Positions 36,364-46,684 of a stretch of DNA of 64,000 nt are shown piece after piece. The stretch lies in assembly GCA_024235755.1 (NCBI GenBank), contig JACKLV010000002.1:203315-267314 (forward strand), given 5' to 3'. Each line of letters starts with the position of its first letter. The stretch's first letter is position 1. Below the pieces are notes generated by a model that saw only the letters and a program-made list of their open reading frames with translations, did not search any database and was not told the origin of the DNA. Source of the stretch: Burkholderiales bacterium. Lineage in GTDB: Bacteria > Pseudomonadota > Gammaproteobacteria > Burkholderiales > Nitrosomonadaceae. A program made the position numbers and the translations under genes.

Positions 36364-37713
36364 TCAACGCATACGGGGAAACATTCCTTTCAAGCCGCGC
36401 ATCATTTTTGACATCCCGCCTTTGTTCATCATTTTCATCATTTTTTTTGCCTGGTCAAATTGGGATAATAGACGGTTAACTTCCTGAACAGAAACGCCTG
36501 CGCCTGCTGCAATACGCCTTTTACGCGAGGCTTTAAGTATTTCCGGTTTGACGCGTTCTTGTGGTGTCATCGAATTGATAATGGCTTCAGTGCGATTAAT
36601 CACTTTATCATCCACATTAACGTTTTGCGCTGCTTGGCTCAATTGTGCAGGCAGCTTGTCAAGCATCGCGCTCATGCCTCCCATTTTTTTCATTTGTTGA
36701 AATTGCGCTTTAAAATCATTCAGGTCAAATCCTTTGCCTGATTTGACTTTCTTTAACAGCTTTTTGGCTTCACGTTCGTCCGTACTACGCTGTGCTTCCT
36801 CAATCAAGCCAAGAACATCGCCCATGCCCAAAATACGCGAAGCCATGCGGTCAGGATAAAATGCTTCCAGGCCGGTCAGTTTTTCCGCGATACCTGTAAA
36901 TTTAATGGGTTTTCCGGTTATATGCTTGACCGATAATGCGGCACCACCGCGTGCATCACCATCGAGCTTGGTTAAAACAACACCCGTCAATGGTAATGCT
37001 TCCGAAAAAGCTTTTGCCGTATTGACAGCATCTTGTCCCTGCATGGCATCGACAACGAACAGCGTTTCGATTGGGCTCAACAAGCTTTCAAGTTCGCTAA
37101 TTTCCTGCATCATTGCTTCATCAATACCTAATCGACCGGCGGTATCAACTATCATGACATCATGGTGGTGTTTGCGCGCATAATCCAAAGCGGCTGCTCC
37201 GATTTCGCCTGGTTTTTGTCCACTTTGAACCGGGAAAAAATCGGCGCCGGTTTGACTGGCCAGTAGTTCGAGTTGATGAATGGCTGCTGGACGGTAGATG
37301 TCGCAAGAAACCAACAATACTTTTTTCTTTTGATGCTCCATGAGCCATTTTGCAAGCTTGCCACTGCTGGTTGTCTTACCAGCCCCTTGCAAACCGGCCA
37401 TTAATATGACTGCGGGAGGCGTGGTCGAAAGGTTAAGGTCGGCTTTGTCCCCACCCATAATGGCTATGAGTTCCTGATGAACAACACCCACAAGGGCTTG
37501 GCCAGGTGTCAGGCTTCCCATGACTTCATGCCCAACTGCCTTGTCCTTCACACGCGTAATAAACTCTTTTACGACCGGTAAAGCGACATCAGCTTCAAGC
37601 AATGCCAGTCGAACTTCACGTAGTGCTTTCTGGATATTGTTTTCAGTAAGCCTTGCTTCGCCTTTAAGTGTTTTAATGACATCAGAAAGCCGGCCGGTTA
37701 AATTTTCAAACAT
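36364..37713 (-). CDS. ffh: Signal recognition particle GTPase
   Basis: The 449-residue SRP54 protein has an N domain (ENLTGRLSDVIKTLKGEARLTENN). The G domain has the P-loop GLQGAGKTTSSGK, DTAGRLGID and TKLDGDARGGAAL. A methionine-rich M domain (QFQQMKKMGGMSAMLDKL, ending MMKMMNKGGMSKMMRGLKGM) binds SRP RNA and signal sequences. It is convergent with the DUF192 gene and divergent from the CcsA-like gene. Confidence 0.97.
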   Translation of the reverse strand: MFENLTGRLSDVIKTLKGEARLTENNIQKALREVRLALLEADVALPVVKEFITRVKDKAVGHEVMGSLTPGQALVGVVHQELIAIMGGDKADLNLSTTPPAVILMAGLQGAGKTTSSGKLAKWLMEHQKKKVLLVSCDIYRPAAIHQLELLASQTGADFFPVQSGQKPGEIGAAALDYARKHHHDVMIVDTAGRLGIDEAMMQEISELESLLSPIETLFVVDAMQGQDAVNTAKAFSEALPLTGVVLTKLDGDARGGAALSVKHITGKPIKFTGIAEKLTGLEAFYPDRMASRILGMGDVLGLIEEAQRSTDEREAKKLLKKVKSGKGFDLNDFKAQFQQMKKMGGMSAMLDKLPAQLSQAAQNVNVDDKVINRTEAIINSMTPQERVKPEILKASRKRRIAAGAGVSVQEVNRLLSQFDQAKKMMKMMNKGGMSKMMRGLKGMFPRMR

Positions 37714-37837
37714 ACAAAAAACCTCGGAAAATAAATGGATATTGGTAATACAGTTGTGAAAAAATCATGTTTTATGTATGGGCATACTATGAATTTATCA
37801 AAGTGCCATGTAGACTTAGTAGCTGTCCATCAATTTA

Positions 37838-38695
37838 ATGATCGTATCAATGATTGACATTTTAACTTATCTTGTAGCTTTTTTGCTTTATAGTCTGGTT
37901 GGCTGGTTGATCTGGCGCAGTCTTTATGGACAGTCCGCTTCGCAAGCGAAAGGAGAAGAAAGCGCTGCTAAGACTGTCCGCTACGTTCATTATGTTATGC
38001 TTGTGCCACTCATGCTCCATGCATTAGTGCTTTATAGGACAATTCTTGCAGGTACAGGACTTAATCTCGGTGTTGGTAGCGCTATTTCATTGATAGTGTG
38101 GCTGACTGCATTTGTATATTGGTTTTCAGGGTTTTTTAATCGATACCAAGGACTGCAGACACTACTAGCGCCGATTGCGGCTGCTGCAGCTATAGCTGTT
38201 GTGCTACCGCTTGTTTTTCCTTCACTAAAACCACTTGAAAATACCGAATTTCCAGCATTTAAGGCGCATTTAATTGTTGCGATGTCCGCGTATAGTTTGT
38301 TGACGATAGCGGCATTGCATGCTGTTCTGATGACAGTCGTTGAGTATCAGTTACATCATCCGGCGGCGCATTCGCTGTTAACCAATCTGCCACCGTTGTT
38401 GGCGATGGAGAAGCTGTTGTTTGCAATTCTATGGGCTGGATTTATCTTATTGACGTTAACACTGCTGAGCGGGGTTGTTTTTTCCAAAGAAGTGTTTGGC
38501 CAGCCGTTGACATTTACCCATAAAACATTGTTTGGTTTTATTTCATGGGGAACATTCGCGGCGCTCCTGATCGGTCGGCAATTTTATGGCTGGCGCGGTA
38601 GGATTGCGATACGCTGGACGCTGGCTGGCTTTGTTATGCTTTTGTTGGCTTATATCGGCAGTAAGTTTGTTTTGGAAGTCGTGTTAAATCGCTAA
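37838..38695 (+). CDS. CcsA/HemX-like cytochrome c assembly protein
   Basis: A 285-residue integral membrane protein with about eight hydrophobic segments. It has the histidine-bearing loop regions of the CcmC/CcsA superfamily (EFPAFKAHLIVAMSAYSLLTIAALHAVL, then FTHKTLFGFISWGTFAALLIGR). The superfamily handles haem for cytochrome c maturation. This stand-alone relative next to ffh is the YpjD/HemX-like type common in betaproteobacteria, with unproven function. A second ATG four codons downstream is a possible start. Confidence 0.85.
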   Translation: MIVSMIDILTYLVAFLLYSLVGWLIWRSLYGQSASQAKGEESAAKTVRYVHYVMLVPLMLHALVLYRTILAGTGLNLGVGSAISLIVWLTAFVYWFSGFFNRYQGLQTLLAPIAAAAAIAVVLPLVFPSLKPLENTEFPAFKAHLIVAMSAYSLLTIAALHAVLMTVVEYQLHHPAAHSLLTNLPPLLAMEKLLFAILWAGFILLTLTLLSGVVFSKEVFGQPLTFTHKTLFGFISWGTFAALLIGRQFYGWRGRIAIRWTLAGFVMLLLAYIGSKFVLEVVLNR

Positions 38696-38782
38696 TTCTG
38701 CGTTTAATCTGCATAGTTATGCGTCGATTTTTTTATCATTTTACTATGTGCAGCGTGTTAATCATGAAGGCGTGATTGCTCG

Positions 38783-39703
38783 ATGAATCATTGTGCTTCG
38801 GTGTATGCAGCTCGAGTTTTGGCAAATCCCAAGATACATAAAAAATTCAAGTTAATAAAAACTGTTCCGATTGTTATTTGCAAGAAATTCATGTTGAAAT
38901 TATTCATGCCAGCTAATATGTCCTATCAATTGCAAATAAAGCGTCAATCTCAATTGCCGTTTTTTGTATACTTCTTGTCGAGTATTTTGTTGCCGGGGTG
39001 TGCAGTGATGAAAGAACCGGTTGAGCCTGAGTTGGTACATTATGAAGATCAAATACCAGTCAGGGTGCATCAACAGGAACTCGAGAGCATGAAAATCCAA
39101 GTCGAAAACTTGGAAAAGCAATTGGCCGAGAAGGAGGCGCTGATAAAACGCATAGCTGCACGTGAACAAGACCAAGCGCAAGTGATACAGGCATCTTCAA
39201 GTAAAGAAATAGCACGAACTCAGGTTAAACTGCACAGACTGGCAACTAAGCCGAGCTCCGCATCGTTGATTTCAGAGGCCGAAGTGAGCATAGAATATGC
39301 CAAACAACAATTGACTGCTGAATCTGATATTGAACTCCTAGAAGAGGCAGGTCGATTGCTCGATACTGCCGCTGCTAGCTATACGCAAAGCGACTACGCA
39401 ACAGCAACCTATTATGCTTCCCAGGCGCTTGAGTTTATTAATATGGTATTGGATAAAGAGCGGGAGCAGCCTAATCGGCCAACAATAAGATTTAATACGC
39501 CGATTATCTTGCATACCACAGCTGATGCCAATCTACGCCGTGAACCGGGCAGGCATACGCTGGTTGTCAGTGTATTAAATAAAGATACAGTACTAACTGC
39601 CAATGCTTATCAGGGGAACTGGTTGATGGTCCAAACAGATGAGAATATGCAAGGATGGGTGTTCAATTCATTGGTTAGCGTGGTCGTTGACGATCAACGC
39701 TAG
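38783..39703 (+). CDS. SH3-domain lipoprotein
   Basis: The frame gives 306 residues. A lipobox LLPGC places the lipidated cysteine at residue 73, so the true start is probably one of the internal ATGs (M37, M42 or M46; M46 is at 38918), which would give a normal signal peptide. After it comes a coiled coil (about 90-135, VENLEKQLAEKEALIKRI) and a helical repeat region (about 155-225). A C-terminal bacterial SH3 domain follows (about 232-302, ANLRREPGRHTLVVSVLNKDT, GWVFNSLVSV). It is probably an outer-membrane or periplasmic envelope protein. No specific function is recognised. Confidence 0.8.
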   Translation: MNHCASVYAARVLANPKIHKKFKLIKTVPIVICKKFMLKLFMPANMSYQLQIKRQSQLPFFVYFLSSILLPGCAVMKEPVEPELVHYEDQIPVRVHQQELESMKIQVENLEKQLAEKEALIKRIAAREQDQAQVIQASSSKEIARTQVKLHRLATKPSSASLISEAEVSIEYAKQQLTAESDIELLEEAGRLLDTAAASYTQSDYATATYYASQALEFINMVLDKEREQPNRPTIRFNTPIILHTTADANLRREPGRHTLVVSVLNKDTVLTANAYQGNWLMVQTDENMQGWVFNSLVSVVVDDQR

Positions 39704-39756
39704 AGCAGTTTTTTTTCTTGTTTTAATAAACAATCTACCAATTATTTCGTTTCTTT

Positions 39757-41409
39757 TTAGGTCAAAATTGAAACGGGCTGAATCGCATATGCCTGGTTTC
39801 TTCCCGCATGTTTGGCTTTGTAAAGCGCATGGTCTGCACGTGAAATGATGGTTGTTGGAGATGCGTCTTCTGGCTCCGATTGTATGATACCAATACTTAG
39901 TGTAACTTGAATTTTACTGCCAGTTGTTTTGCAGTCTATTTCTGAAGTTTTTTCGCGTATACGTTCTGCAGTGATGGCGGCTTCTTGGACATTGGTTTCA
40001 GTCAAAATGATAATAAACTCGTCACCGCCGTAACGTGCGGCGAAATCTATACTCCGAATAGATTGCGATAAATTTTTGGCTACAGCTGCTAATATTTCGT
40101 CACCGGCGACATGGCCTAATCTGTCGTTGAGTTCCTTAAAATAATCTACATCAATCATAAGTATAGAAAAAGGCCGCTTATTACGTTGATACCTGAGTAG
40201 TTGTTCATTGATAATTAGGTTGAGTTTGTTTCGATTGTATAAGCCAGTCAAACCATCAGTAATCGAAAGCTTTTCCAGTAATTGATTTTTTTGCTGCATG
40301 GCCTTGTTGGCAGCCAGAATTTTGGACTGGCTTTGACGTAATTTTTCCGTCATCAGGTTAAACATGCGTGCTAATTTTCCAACTTCATCTTTTTGAGTCA
40401 CATCAGTGATTGGAATGTCTAGATTGCCTTTTACAATTTGTCCTGTTGCGTCAATTAAGCGTTGCAAAGGAGTTACAATGGAATGTCCCAGATAAATTGC
40501 AATCATTGCCACGATAAAAATCGATACACCGACCAATATAAAGTATAAGTTACGTTGCTCTAGCCAAGCGGCATACACATCACGGTGATTTTTTTCGGCA
40601 ATCACGGTGATAGGCAGAGTTTTTGTTGTATAGGCAAGCGCGATCACATGCTCTTGTAAAAAATCTTGGAAAGTGATGAACTCGCCAGGATTATTTTTTA
40701 AATAGTCAAAGGTAGTAGGTGAAAGTGACCAAGGAGGCGTTATTTCGACGTCGCTTGACAACAGTAAAAAACCATCCGAATTAACTAAGAGAATTTCTCC
40801 ACGAGGTGATTTGGTAGAACTTTTTAATACAGATTTGACATGATTCAAATCATACGTAATTAATAACTGGCCCAGAATATAATCATCGTAAGAAACAATA
40901 GGTAAAATAATGCTGACTGTAACAAGCCCAAAATACTCATGCAACTGTGGCGGAGAGACCACCGGGCTATGCGTTATTTTGTCACCAAGCCAATTGCTTT
41001 GAAAAGGGTCGTTAAACTTGTAACGAGAGGAGCTGCTGGCAAAAATGTTTCTGTTTGTATCGAGTACAGTAAGTTCGAGAATTGTATCAAGTTTGTTTTG
41101 AACCGAAATCAGGTAGTGCGTCAGAATTTCCGGTGAATTTTTGTTCTTGATATTCTGCAGTTTGGCTGCGTTTGAAAGCGCATCAATGATAATTTTAGCT
41201 GAGGTCAATGAGTTAGCCTCGTGGATATTATGGATTATCCAAGTGTCAATCTCGCGACTCGCATGACTGGCCAAAATTCGTAATTCTCGCTTGACATTGT
41301 CCTTGATCAGCTCCTCATTCTGATGAAATGAGAGTAACCCAAGTACAAGCGAAGGTACCAGTGTAGATAATAAAGCGAAAATAAAGATTTTGCTTTTGAT
41401 GCTATTCAA
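39757..41409 (-). CDS. Membrane diguanylate cyclase (Cache-like, HAMP, GGDEF)
   Basis: The 550-residue protein starts with a membrane helix (7-28). A periplasmic Cache-like sensor follows at about 30-285, then a second helix (288-308), a HAMP linker (308-360) and a GGDEF domain. GGDEF is intact at 461-465 and is preceded by an RxxD inhibitory site (RSID, 452-455), so it should make c-di-GMP with product feedback. The ligand is unknown. It is convergent with the SH3 lipoprotein gene. Confidence 0.93.
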   Translation of the reverse strand: MNSIKSKIFIFALLSTLVPSLVLGLLSFHQNEELIKDNVKRELRILASHASREIDTWIIHNIHEANSLTSAKIIIDALSNAAKLQNIKNKNSPEILTHYLISVQNKLDTILELTVLDTNRNIFASSSSRYKFNDPFQSNWLGDKITHSPVVSPPQLHEYFGLVTVSIILPIVSYDDYILGQLLITYDLNHVKSVLKSSTKSPRGEILLVNSDGFLLLSSDVEITPPWSLSPTTFDYLKNNPGEFITFQDFLQEHVIALAYTTKTLPITVIAEKNHRDVYAAWLEQRNLYFILVGVSIFIVAMIAIYLGHSIVTPLQRLIDATGQIVKGNLDIPITDVTQKDEVGKLARMFNLMTEKLRQSQSKILAANKAMQQKNQLLEKLSITDGLTGLYNRNKLNLIINEQLLRYQRNKRPFSILMIDVDYFKELNDRLGHVAGDEILAAVAKNLSQSIRSIDFAARYGGDEFIIILTETNVQEAAITAERIREKTSEIDCKTTGSKIQVTLSIGIIQSEPEDASPTTIISRADHALYKAKHAGRNQAYAIQPVSILT

Positions 41410-41538
41410 TAGATTTCTCTGTTATGTAATATGTAATAACTTTCATATAAACTTGTTAACTTTAAAGCCGGATTTAACATTTTCAATTCGGGAAAAGTGA
41501 TGTAAATGTTGTTTTATTCTTGCTTTCAATGTTGCTAA

Positions 41539-41964
41539 TTAAATTGTATTAAGTTCAACCGGTTGTATGTCAGGGTTGTGGCTCATCTGATAACCATACC
41601 AGAGTCTGTTTGCAATAAAAGTCGCAATCATGTTGGCATGCTGTTCTAGTTCGGCATTATCCAGTTCTTTTGTTGTTTGTTTAAACAACGCTAGCCAGCG
41701 CTCAAACAGGCTGGCGGATAAATCGGGCAGTGCGATATGTTTTGGCATCGGTGCGCCACGGAAACGGCTAGTGCCACGTAATTGTGCGGACCAGAAATTG
41801 GTCATTTGAACAAAGTGGGCATCCCAGTCGATAACGTGCTCCTCAAATATGGGTCCGAGTGACGGATCTTTTCGCGCCTTGGCATAAAATTCATGAACAA
41901 GTTTCGAAATTTCTTCTTCGGTGTACAAATCAGGATTTGGTGTAGGAAAAGGTGATTGTCTCAT
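41539..41964 (-). CDS. Group III truncated haemoglobin
   Basis: A 141-residue globin. The sequence EISKLVHEFYAKARKDPSLGPIFEE is followed by DAHFVQMTNFWSAQLRGTSRFRG and a probable proximal histidine at H76 (MPKHIAL). This layout, with an early aromatic helix and WxxxxFWS-like motif, is typical of trHb group III. Such proteins bind oxygen or NO; a role in NO chemistry is plausible but not shown here. The gene appears monocistronic. Confidence 0.9.
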   Translation of the reverse strand: MRQSPFPTPNPDLYTEEEISKLVHEFYAKARKDPSLGPIFEEHVIDWDAHFVQMTNFWSAQLRGTSRFRGAPMPKHIALPDLSASLFERWLALFKQTTKELDNAELEQHANMIATFIANRLWYGYQMSHNPDIQPVELNTI

Positions 41965-42437
41965 ATATAAAAGCTTGAATTAATTAAAAGATATAAAAAA
42001 AGAAAAATTGGATTTTTGCAACTGCTGAATTGTCTGCAGTCAATGTTAAGTAACAACACAGGTCAATAGAAGTTTATCGGACAGCTATCTGACTGCCTTC
42101 TCGCGAGACAGTGCAAGCTAATTATTTAATTATACTGTTTTTGCACTACATGGGCATGAGCACAAATCGCAAATGGTAAAGCCGGACATCTGGTATCGAG
42201 TGTAAAATGCATGCTAAGTTCAATGTAAAAAGAATGGAGTTGGGCAAAAAAACTGACTGTCTGTGGTCTGGAAACCGATTCAGTTAAACAAGCCGGTGAT
42301 GTGTTTTTATGTCCATAAGGCGTTTGAAATGGAATGCATCGTTTACATGCGTGCTGCGAATTAAAAATTTTTTGCAATGAGAGCACTGATTTTCTTCAGA
42401 ACGTATATCGAGGCGATCAATATTAGAGGCAGGCATC
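41965..42437. other. Gap between trHb3 and malic enzyme genes
   Basis: The 473 bases hold the divergent promoters of the globin and malic enzyme genes. An 86-codon minus-strand frame (42126-42386) is rejected for lack of any family likeness or ribosome site. I see no repeat or RNA gene. Confidence 0.5.
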
Positions 42438-44048
42438 ATGAAGGATTTACACGGGAAAGCATTGCTGGATGATCCGGCACAGACTAAATCTACAGCGTTT
42501 ACACGAGAAGAGCGTAAACAGTATTGTTTGCGTGGATTATTACCTTATGATGTGGCAAGTATCAACAAGCAAAAGGAACGCGCGCTTGAGAATATGCGGC
42601 GCAAAAGCAGTGCCATTGAAAAATACATTTTTTTAAATGCATTGCTGGACCGTAACCAGCGTCTTTTTTTTCGCACCATGATCGATCACATGGAAGAAAT
42701 TATGCCACTTGTTTATACGCCAACAGTCGGAGAAGCCTGCAAGGAATTTGCGCATATCTTCAGGCGGCCGCAGGGTCTCTACATTACACCGGAAGATCGA
42801 GGGGAAATTGAATCTGTACTTGGTAACTGGCCGGAGCCTGATGTGCGTGTCATCGTGGTGACCGATGGAGAACGTGTGTTGGGCCTGGGTGACTTGGGTG
42901 CGAATGGCATGGGAATATCTATCGGAAAAACGGCTTTGTATGTTGCCTGTGCCGGAATTCATCCGGCACATTGTATGCCTGTAATGCTTGATGTGGGAAC
43001 CAATAATCAGTCGTTACGCGAAGACCCATTGTATCTTGGCTATCCATATACGCGATTGCAAGGTAATGCCTATTTGGCCATGGTCGACGAGTTTGTCGAG
43101 GCGGTGCAAAAACGATTCCCTAAAGCCCTGATTCAGTTTGAAGACTTTTTGTCGCCTAACGCTTTCGATTTTCTGGATCGTTACGGCGATAAAGTATGTT
43201 GTTTTAATGATGACATTCAGGGGACAGCTGCAGTGACTTTGGCAGGTGTTTACGCTTCATGCCGTATTACACAAAAACAATTTTCCGATTTAACTATCAT
43301 GTTTCTTGGAACCGGTTCCGCTGCTGGCGGGACTGCAGAATTAATGGTAGAAGCATTTCATGCAGCAGGCTTGAGTCTACAACAGGCACGCGAAAGATTA
43401 TGGTTTATTGATAGAAAAGGGTTGGTGGTTTCAACCAATGAAAACATCAAGCCACGTATCAAACCATTTGCGCATGAACATTTACCCTGTAATTTTGTTG
43501 ATGCGATCGCGACTATCAAGCCTGACGTGCTGATCGGTGCCACGGGCGTACCTGGTACATTTACAGAATCGGTCGTGCGTCAAATGGCAGCAGTCAATGA
43601 AAAGCCTGTAATCATTGCACTGTCGAACCCGACATCTCATACGGAATGTACAGCAGAAGAAGCCTACCGATGGAGTGATGGTCGTGTTATTTTCGCCAGC
43701 GGTAGTCCGTTTGAGCCGGTTCAATATCAGGATAAGTGTTTTGTGCCTGGACAGGGTAATAATGCCTATATTTTTCCAGGTGTCGGTTTGGGTGTGACAG
43801 CTTGTTCTGCGCGGCGCATCACGCAGAAAATGTTTTTGGCAGCGGCGGAAAACTTATCCATGCACGTGACCGATGAAGAAATCGCAAAAGGTTCAGTCTA
43901 TCCATCGCTTAATCGAGTGCGTAAAGTGTCCTGCTCGATTGCGGTCGCAGTTTGTCAAGTGGCAATAAGTGATGGGTTGGCGCAAGATAAACTACCGGAG
44001 GATTTGGATACATATGTCCAGTCACTCATGTATGATCCAGTTTATTAG
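42438..44048 (+). CDS. maeA: NAD-dependent malic enzyme
   Basis: A 536-residue decarboxylating malate dehydrogenase. It has the family segments IMPLVYTPTVGEAC, GLGDLGANGMGI, VGTNNQSLREDPLYLG and CFNDDIQGTAAVTLAG. The nucleotide loop FLGTGSAAGGTAELM and ALSNPTSHTECTAEEAY follow. The length and GTGSAAGG-type loop match the large (about 60 kDa) SfcA/MaeA class, which favours NAD. It converts malate to pyruvate and CO2. It is convergent with serB. Confidence 0.94.
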   Translation: MKDLHGKALLDDPAQTKSTAFTREERKQYCLRGLLPYDVASINKQKERALENMRRKSSAIEKYIFLNALLDRNQRLFFRTMIDHMEEIMPLVYTPTVGEACKEFAHIFRRPQGLYITPEDRGEIESVLGNWPEPDVRVIVVTDGERVLGLGDLGANGMGISIGKTALYVACAGIHPAHCMPVMLDVGTNNQSLREDPLYLGYPYTRLQGNAYLAMVDEFVEAVQKRFPKALIQFEDFLSPNAFDFLDRYGDKVCCFNDDIQGTAAVTLAGVYASCRITQKQFSDLTIMFLGTGSAAGGTAELMVEAFHAAGLSLQQARERLWFIDRKGLVVSTNENIKPRIKPFAHEHLPCNFVDAIATIKPDVLIGATGVPGTFTESVVRQMAAVNEKPVIIALSNPTSHTECTAEEAYRWSDGRVIFASGSPFEPVQYQDKCFVPGQGNNAYIFPGVGLGVTACSARRITQKMFLAAAENLSMHVTDEEIAKGSVYPSLNRVRKVSCSIAVAVCQVAISDGLAQDKLPEDLDTYVQSLMYDPVY

Positions 44049-44059
44049 TCATTCAAATC

Positions 44060-44893
44060 TTATTGATTGAACAGATTGACAACTCCATCCAGGCCGACAT
44101 AGTTAAGGGAATAGGTTGCCTGCTGCTGTACTACGGGTTTGGCGTGATAGGCAATGCTGACACCTGCCGCCGCCAGCATGTCCAGATCGTTGGCTCCGTC
44201 ACCAATGGCAATGACTTGATCCCGTGTAATTCCCAGTTTGCCACAAACATCGTTCAACACCTCAGCCTTGCCTTCACGGCCAAGAATTTTCCCCAAAACT
44301 TTACCTGTGAGTTTGTTATCTTGAATCTCGAATGTGTTAGCGGCTGCAAAATCCAATTGAAGTTTTTCTTTAATACGATCAGTAAAGAACGTAAATCCAC
44401 CCGAGATAACCATAGTTTTCAAACCAGCGGCTTTTGCTTTTTTGAGCATGAATTCTGCACCAGGGCTTAGTTGCATACGTTCGTCGAAAACTTTTTGCAA
44501 CGCATCAATGTGTACACCGCGTAGCAAAGCGGTGCGTTTTGTCAGGCTTTCTTCGAAACTGATTTCACCACGCATGGTTTTGAGTGTGATTTCGGCGACC
44601 TGCTGCTTAATGTGATGAATGTCAGCAATTTCGTCAATTGATTCGATTGCAAGCAAAGTTGAATCCATATCCATCGCAATCAATTTATAATCCGACAGGT
44701 TTTGATCGGGTCTGACAATCGCATAATCCAGGCTAGCTTCATTGCAATAGTTACTGACACCCTCTTGTTGCTTTATATTTTTAAGCCTGAATGCTTGTCC
44801 TGAGATCTTTTCAATTTCATCAGCGCTGGCAAGTTTTGCAAGCGATCTTAAGTCATAATTTTCGACTTCAATACCTTGGATAATAAGATGCAT
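44060..44893 (-). CDS. serB: Phosphoserine phosphatase
   Basis: The 277-residue HAD-superfamily enzyme has the nucleophile motif DMDST at 75-79, MVISGGFTFFTDRI and GDGANDLDML. The N-terminal 70 residues form the short domain of the long SerB class. It dephosphorylates phosphoserine in the last step of serine synthesis. Only 11 bases separate its end from the convergent malic enzyme. Confidence 0.96.
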   Translation of the reverse strand: MHLIIQGIEVENYDLRSLAKLASADEIEKISGQAFRLKNIKQQEGVSNYCNEASLDYAIVRPDQNLSDYKLIAMDMDSTLLAIESIDEIADIHHIKQQVAEITLKTMRGEISFEESLTKRTALLRGVHIDALQKVFDERMQLSPGAEFMLKKAKAAGLKTMVISGGFTFFTDRIKEKLQLDFAAANTFEIQDNKLTGKVLGKILGREGKAEVLNDVCGKLGITRDQVIAIGDGANDLDMLAAAGVSIAYHAKPVVQQQATYSLNYVGLDGVVNLFNQ

Positions 44894-44924
44894 AAAATGG
44901 TTTTGGAATTTTTAACAGATGTAA

Positions 44925-46400
44925 TTAGGCGTTGTGCCATTCAATGATTTGGTTGCGGCCTTCGTTTTTGGCCGTATAAAGCGCCGAGTCAGCCGCTTTG
45001 ACCAGATCCTCGGGTTGTTTGAACTGGGTTATATCCTGCATATAAGATGCAACACCAATAGAAGCCGTTATGCTAATCGTTGAATTGTTTTCAGAATGAT
45101 ACGAAATAGCTGCGATGGCTTCTTTTAGGCGTTGCGTAATTTGCCGCGAATCTGCCAGCGTCGTGCCGGGTAATATCAGTGCAAATTCTTCGCCTCCATA
45201 GCGGCAAAGTGTATCGTCCTGACGAATCTGCCCTAAAATGGTTCTGGTCACGGACACAAGTATGCCGTCTCCAGCTATGTGGCCGTAAGTATCGTTTATC
45301 CTTTTAAAATGATCAAGATCAATCATGGCGATAGTGATCGGTAGCTGGTGCTGTTTGGATAGTAAAAATTCCCGCTTAAGTGATTCGTCAAAGAATCCTC
45401 TGTTATAAGCGCCTGTTAAGCCGTCACGGTACGACTTTTCCTCCAATTCCTTAACTTTGGATAAGGAATGGATGGTGAGTAACTCCTTGGCTGCCGAGAG
45501 GATGCCCGAAATTTCCGAAGATTGGTGAATAGTGATGTCAAACAAATCTTCAACCGTGTTTAGCCCTTCTTTCATGATATCAATCACTTCAACCAGCGTT
45601 GTTTCATCAATGTCAAGCCATGCGCGAGCAGCTTGCAACAGTTTTATGAGTTTTTCTGGTGCGTGTGGTGTCAGAAAATAATCCGCCAGATATCGTGATG
45701 TCGCGGCACAAGCCTGCAATGTGGGCTCAATCGTTTTCGGTTCCGGTTGGCCGTGACCGGAAAGACAAGCCAGTGCGATGTAATCCGGAAGGTGCCATTG
45801 TTTGAGCAGCGTATAACCCAGTTCATCATGTCCGGCTCCAAATGTCTCACGTTCTTTATTTAAAAGTGTATCGTGATCATTGGTCGATAAAAATACGGGC
45901 GCATATTCTTCCGGCATAATGGCGCAAAAAACGAGTATGCCGATTTCTTGCAAGAGTCCGACCAGAAACAAGTCGTCCAAGTAAGTTTTTTTCAGTTTTT
46001 CACCAAGTGCGCGGCAGGCCAAGGCAGATGCTATCGAGCGCCGCCAGAACAGGTGGTTGTCAAACTGGGGTAAGTTGCCGGTATTTTTAACCAGTGAATC
46101 AGTCAAGGAAAAGGATAAAGAAATAACGATGACCGTGTGTGTGCCGAGTAGGCTGACTGCTTGCCGAAGGTTGGTGGCGGATCTGCGCGATTTATAAAGC
46201 GGCGAGTTGGCAATCTTAAGAATTTTTGCAGAAAGCGCAGGATCGTAGGCGATATGATCGCATAATGTGTCAAGGTCGGTGCTTGGATTGTTTGCTAGAT
46301 CAATAATTTTCAAGGCGATAGCCGGAAGGCTAGGCAAAGTTGTGCAGAAACGTAATCGTTTTGCTAAGTCTTCATTCACAGTGGAATTCTCTTCTACCAA
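44925..46400 (-). CDS. HDOD-GGDEF diguanylate cyclase
   Basis: The 491-residue protein joins an N-terminal HDOD domain (about 15-230, LPSLPAIALKIIDLANNPS, then AYDPALSAKILKIANSPLY) to a C-terminal GGDEF domain (about 320-490). The catalytic motif is GGEEF (402-406), with an RxxD I-site (RQDD) five residues before it. It is therefore likely an active, feedback-inhibited c-di-GMP synthase. There is no membrane segment, so the HDOD domain probably senses a cytoplasmic signal or partner. It starts with a weak ribosome site. Confidence 0.93.
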   Translation of the reverse strand: MVEENSTVNEDLAKRLRFCTTLPSLPAIALKIIDLANNPSTDLDTLCDHIAYDPALSAKILKIANSPLYKSRRSATNLRQAVSLLGTHTVIVISLSFSLTDSLVKNTGNLPQFDNHLFWRRSIASALACRALGEKLKKTYLDDLFLVGLLQEIGILVFCAIMPEEYAPVFLSTNDHDTLLNKERETFGAGHDELGYTLLKQWHLPDYIALACLSGHGQPEPKTIEPTLQACAATSRYLADYFLTPHAPEKLIKLLQAARAWLDIDETTLVEVIDIMKEGLNTVEDLFDITIHQSSEISGILSAAKELLTIHSLSKVKELEEKSYRDGLTGAYNRGFFDESLKREFLLSKQHQLPITIAMIDLDHFKRINDTYGHIAGDGILVSVTRTILGQIRQDDTLCRYGGEEFALILPGTTLADSRQITQRLKEAIAAISYHSENNSTISITASIGVASYMQDITQFKQPEDLVKAADSALYTAKNEGRNQIIEWHNA

Positions 46401-46684
46401 AAAAGTTTTTGCTTAATTAGTCTAATAATATAAGGGGTAATTTAAGCTTGCATTTTAAACGGTCTTGCTTGGACTAAATTGCTAATTACAGCAGAAAAAG
46501 ACAGGTTGCTCGGATGTGTTGCGTTGGCAATGCATTGTCGACCAATACACTGCACTGAAATACACCGCATCATGTTATATTAACCGATAAGCGCGGATTT
46601 TGATACAAAGCAAGTATAGAATTGTTAGTTGGCGAGTTATTGCTGGATTTTATCACTGTGAAATAGTAAAAAAAGGAGTTCAAT

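Noticed and set aside
42126..42386. 86-codon minus-strand frame between the globin and malic enzyme genes
   Set aside because: No Shine-Dalgarno, no recognisable family, and a composition expected of non-coding DNA; it fills a promoter gap.
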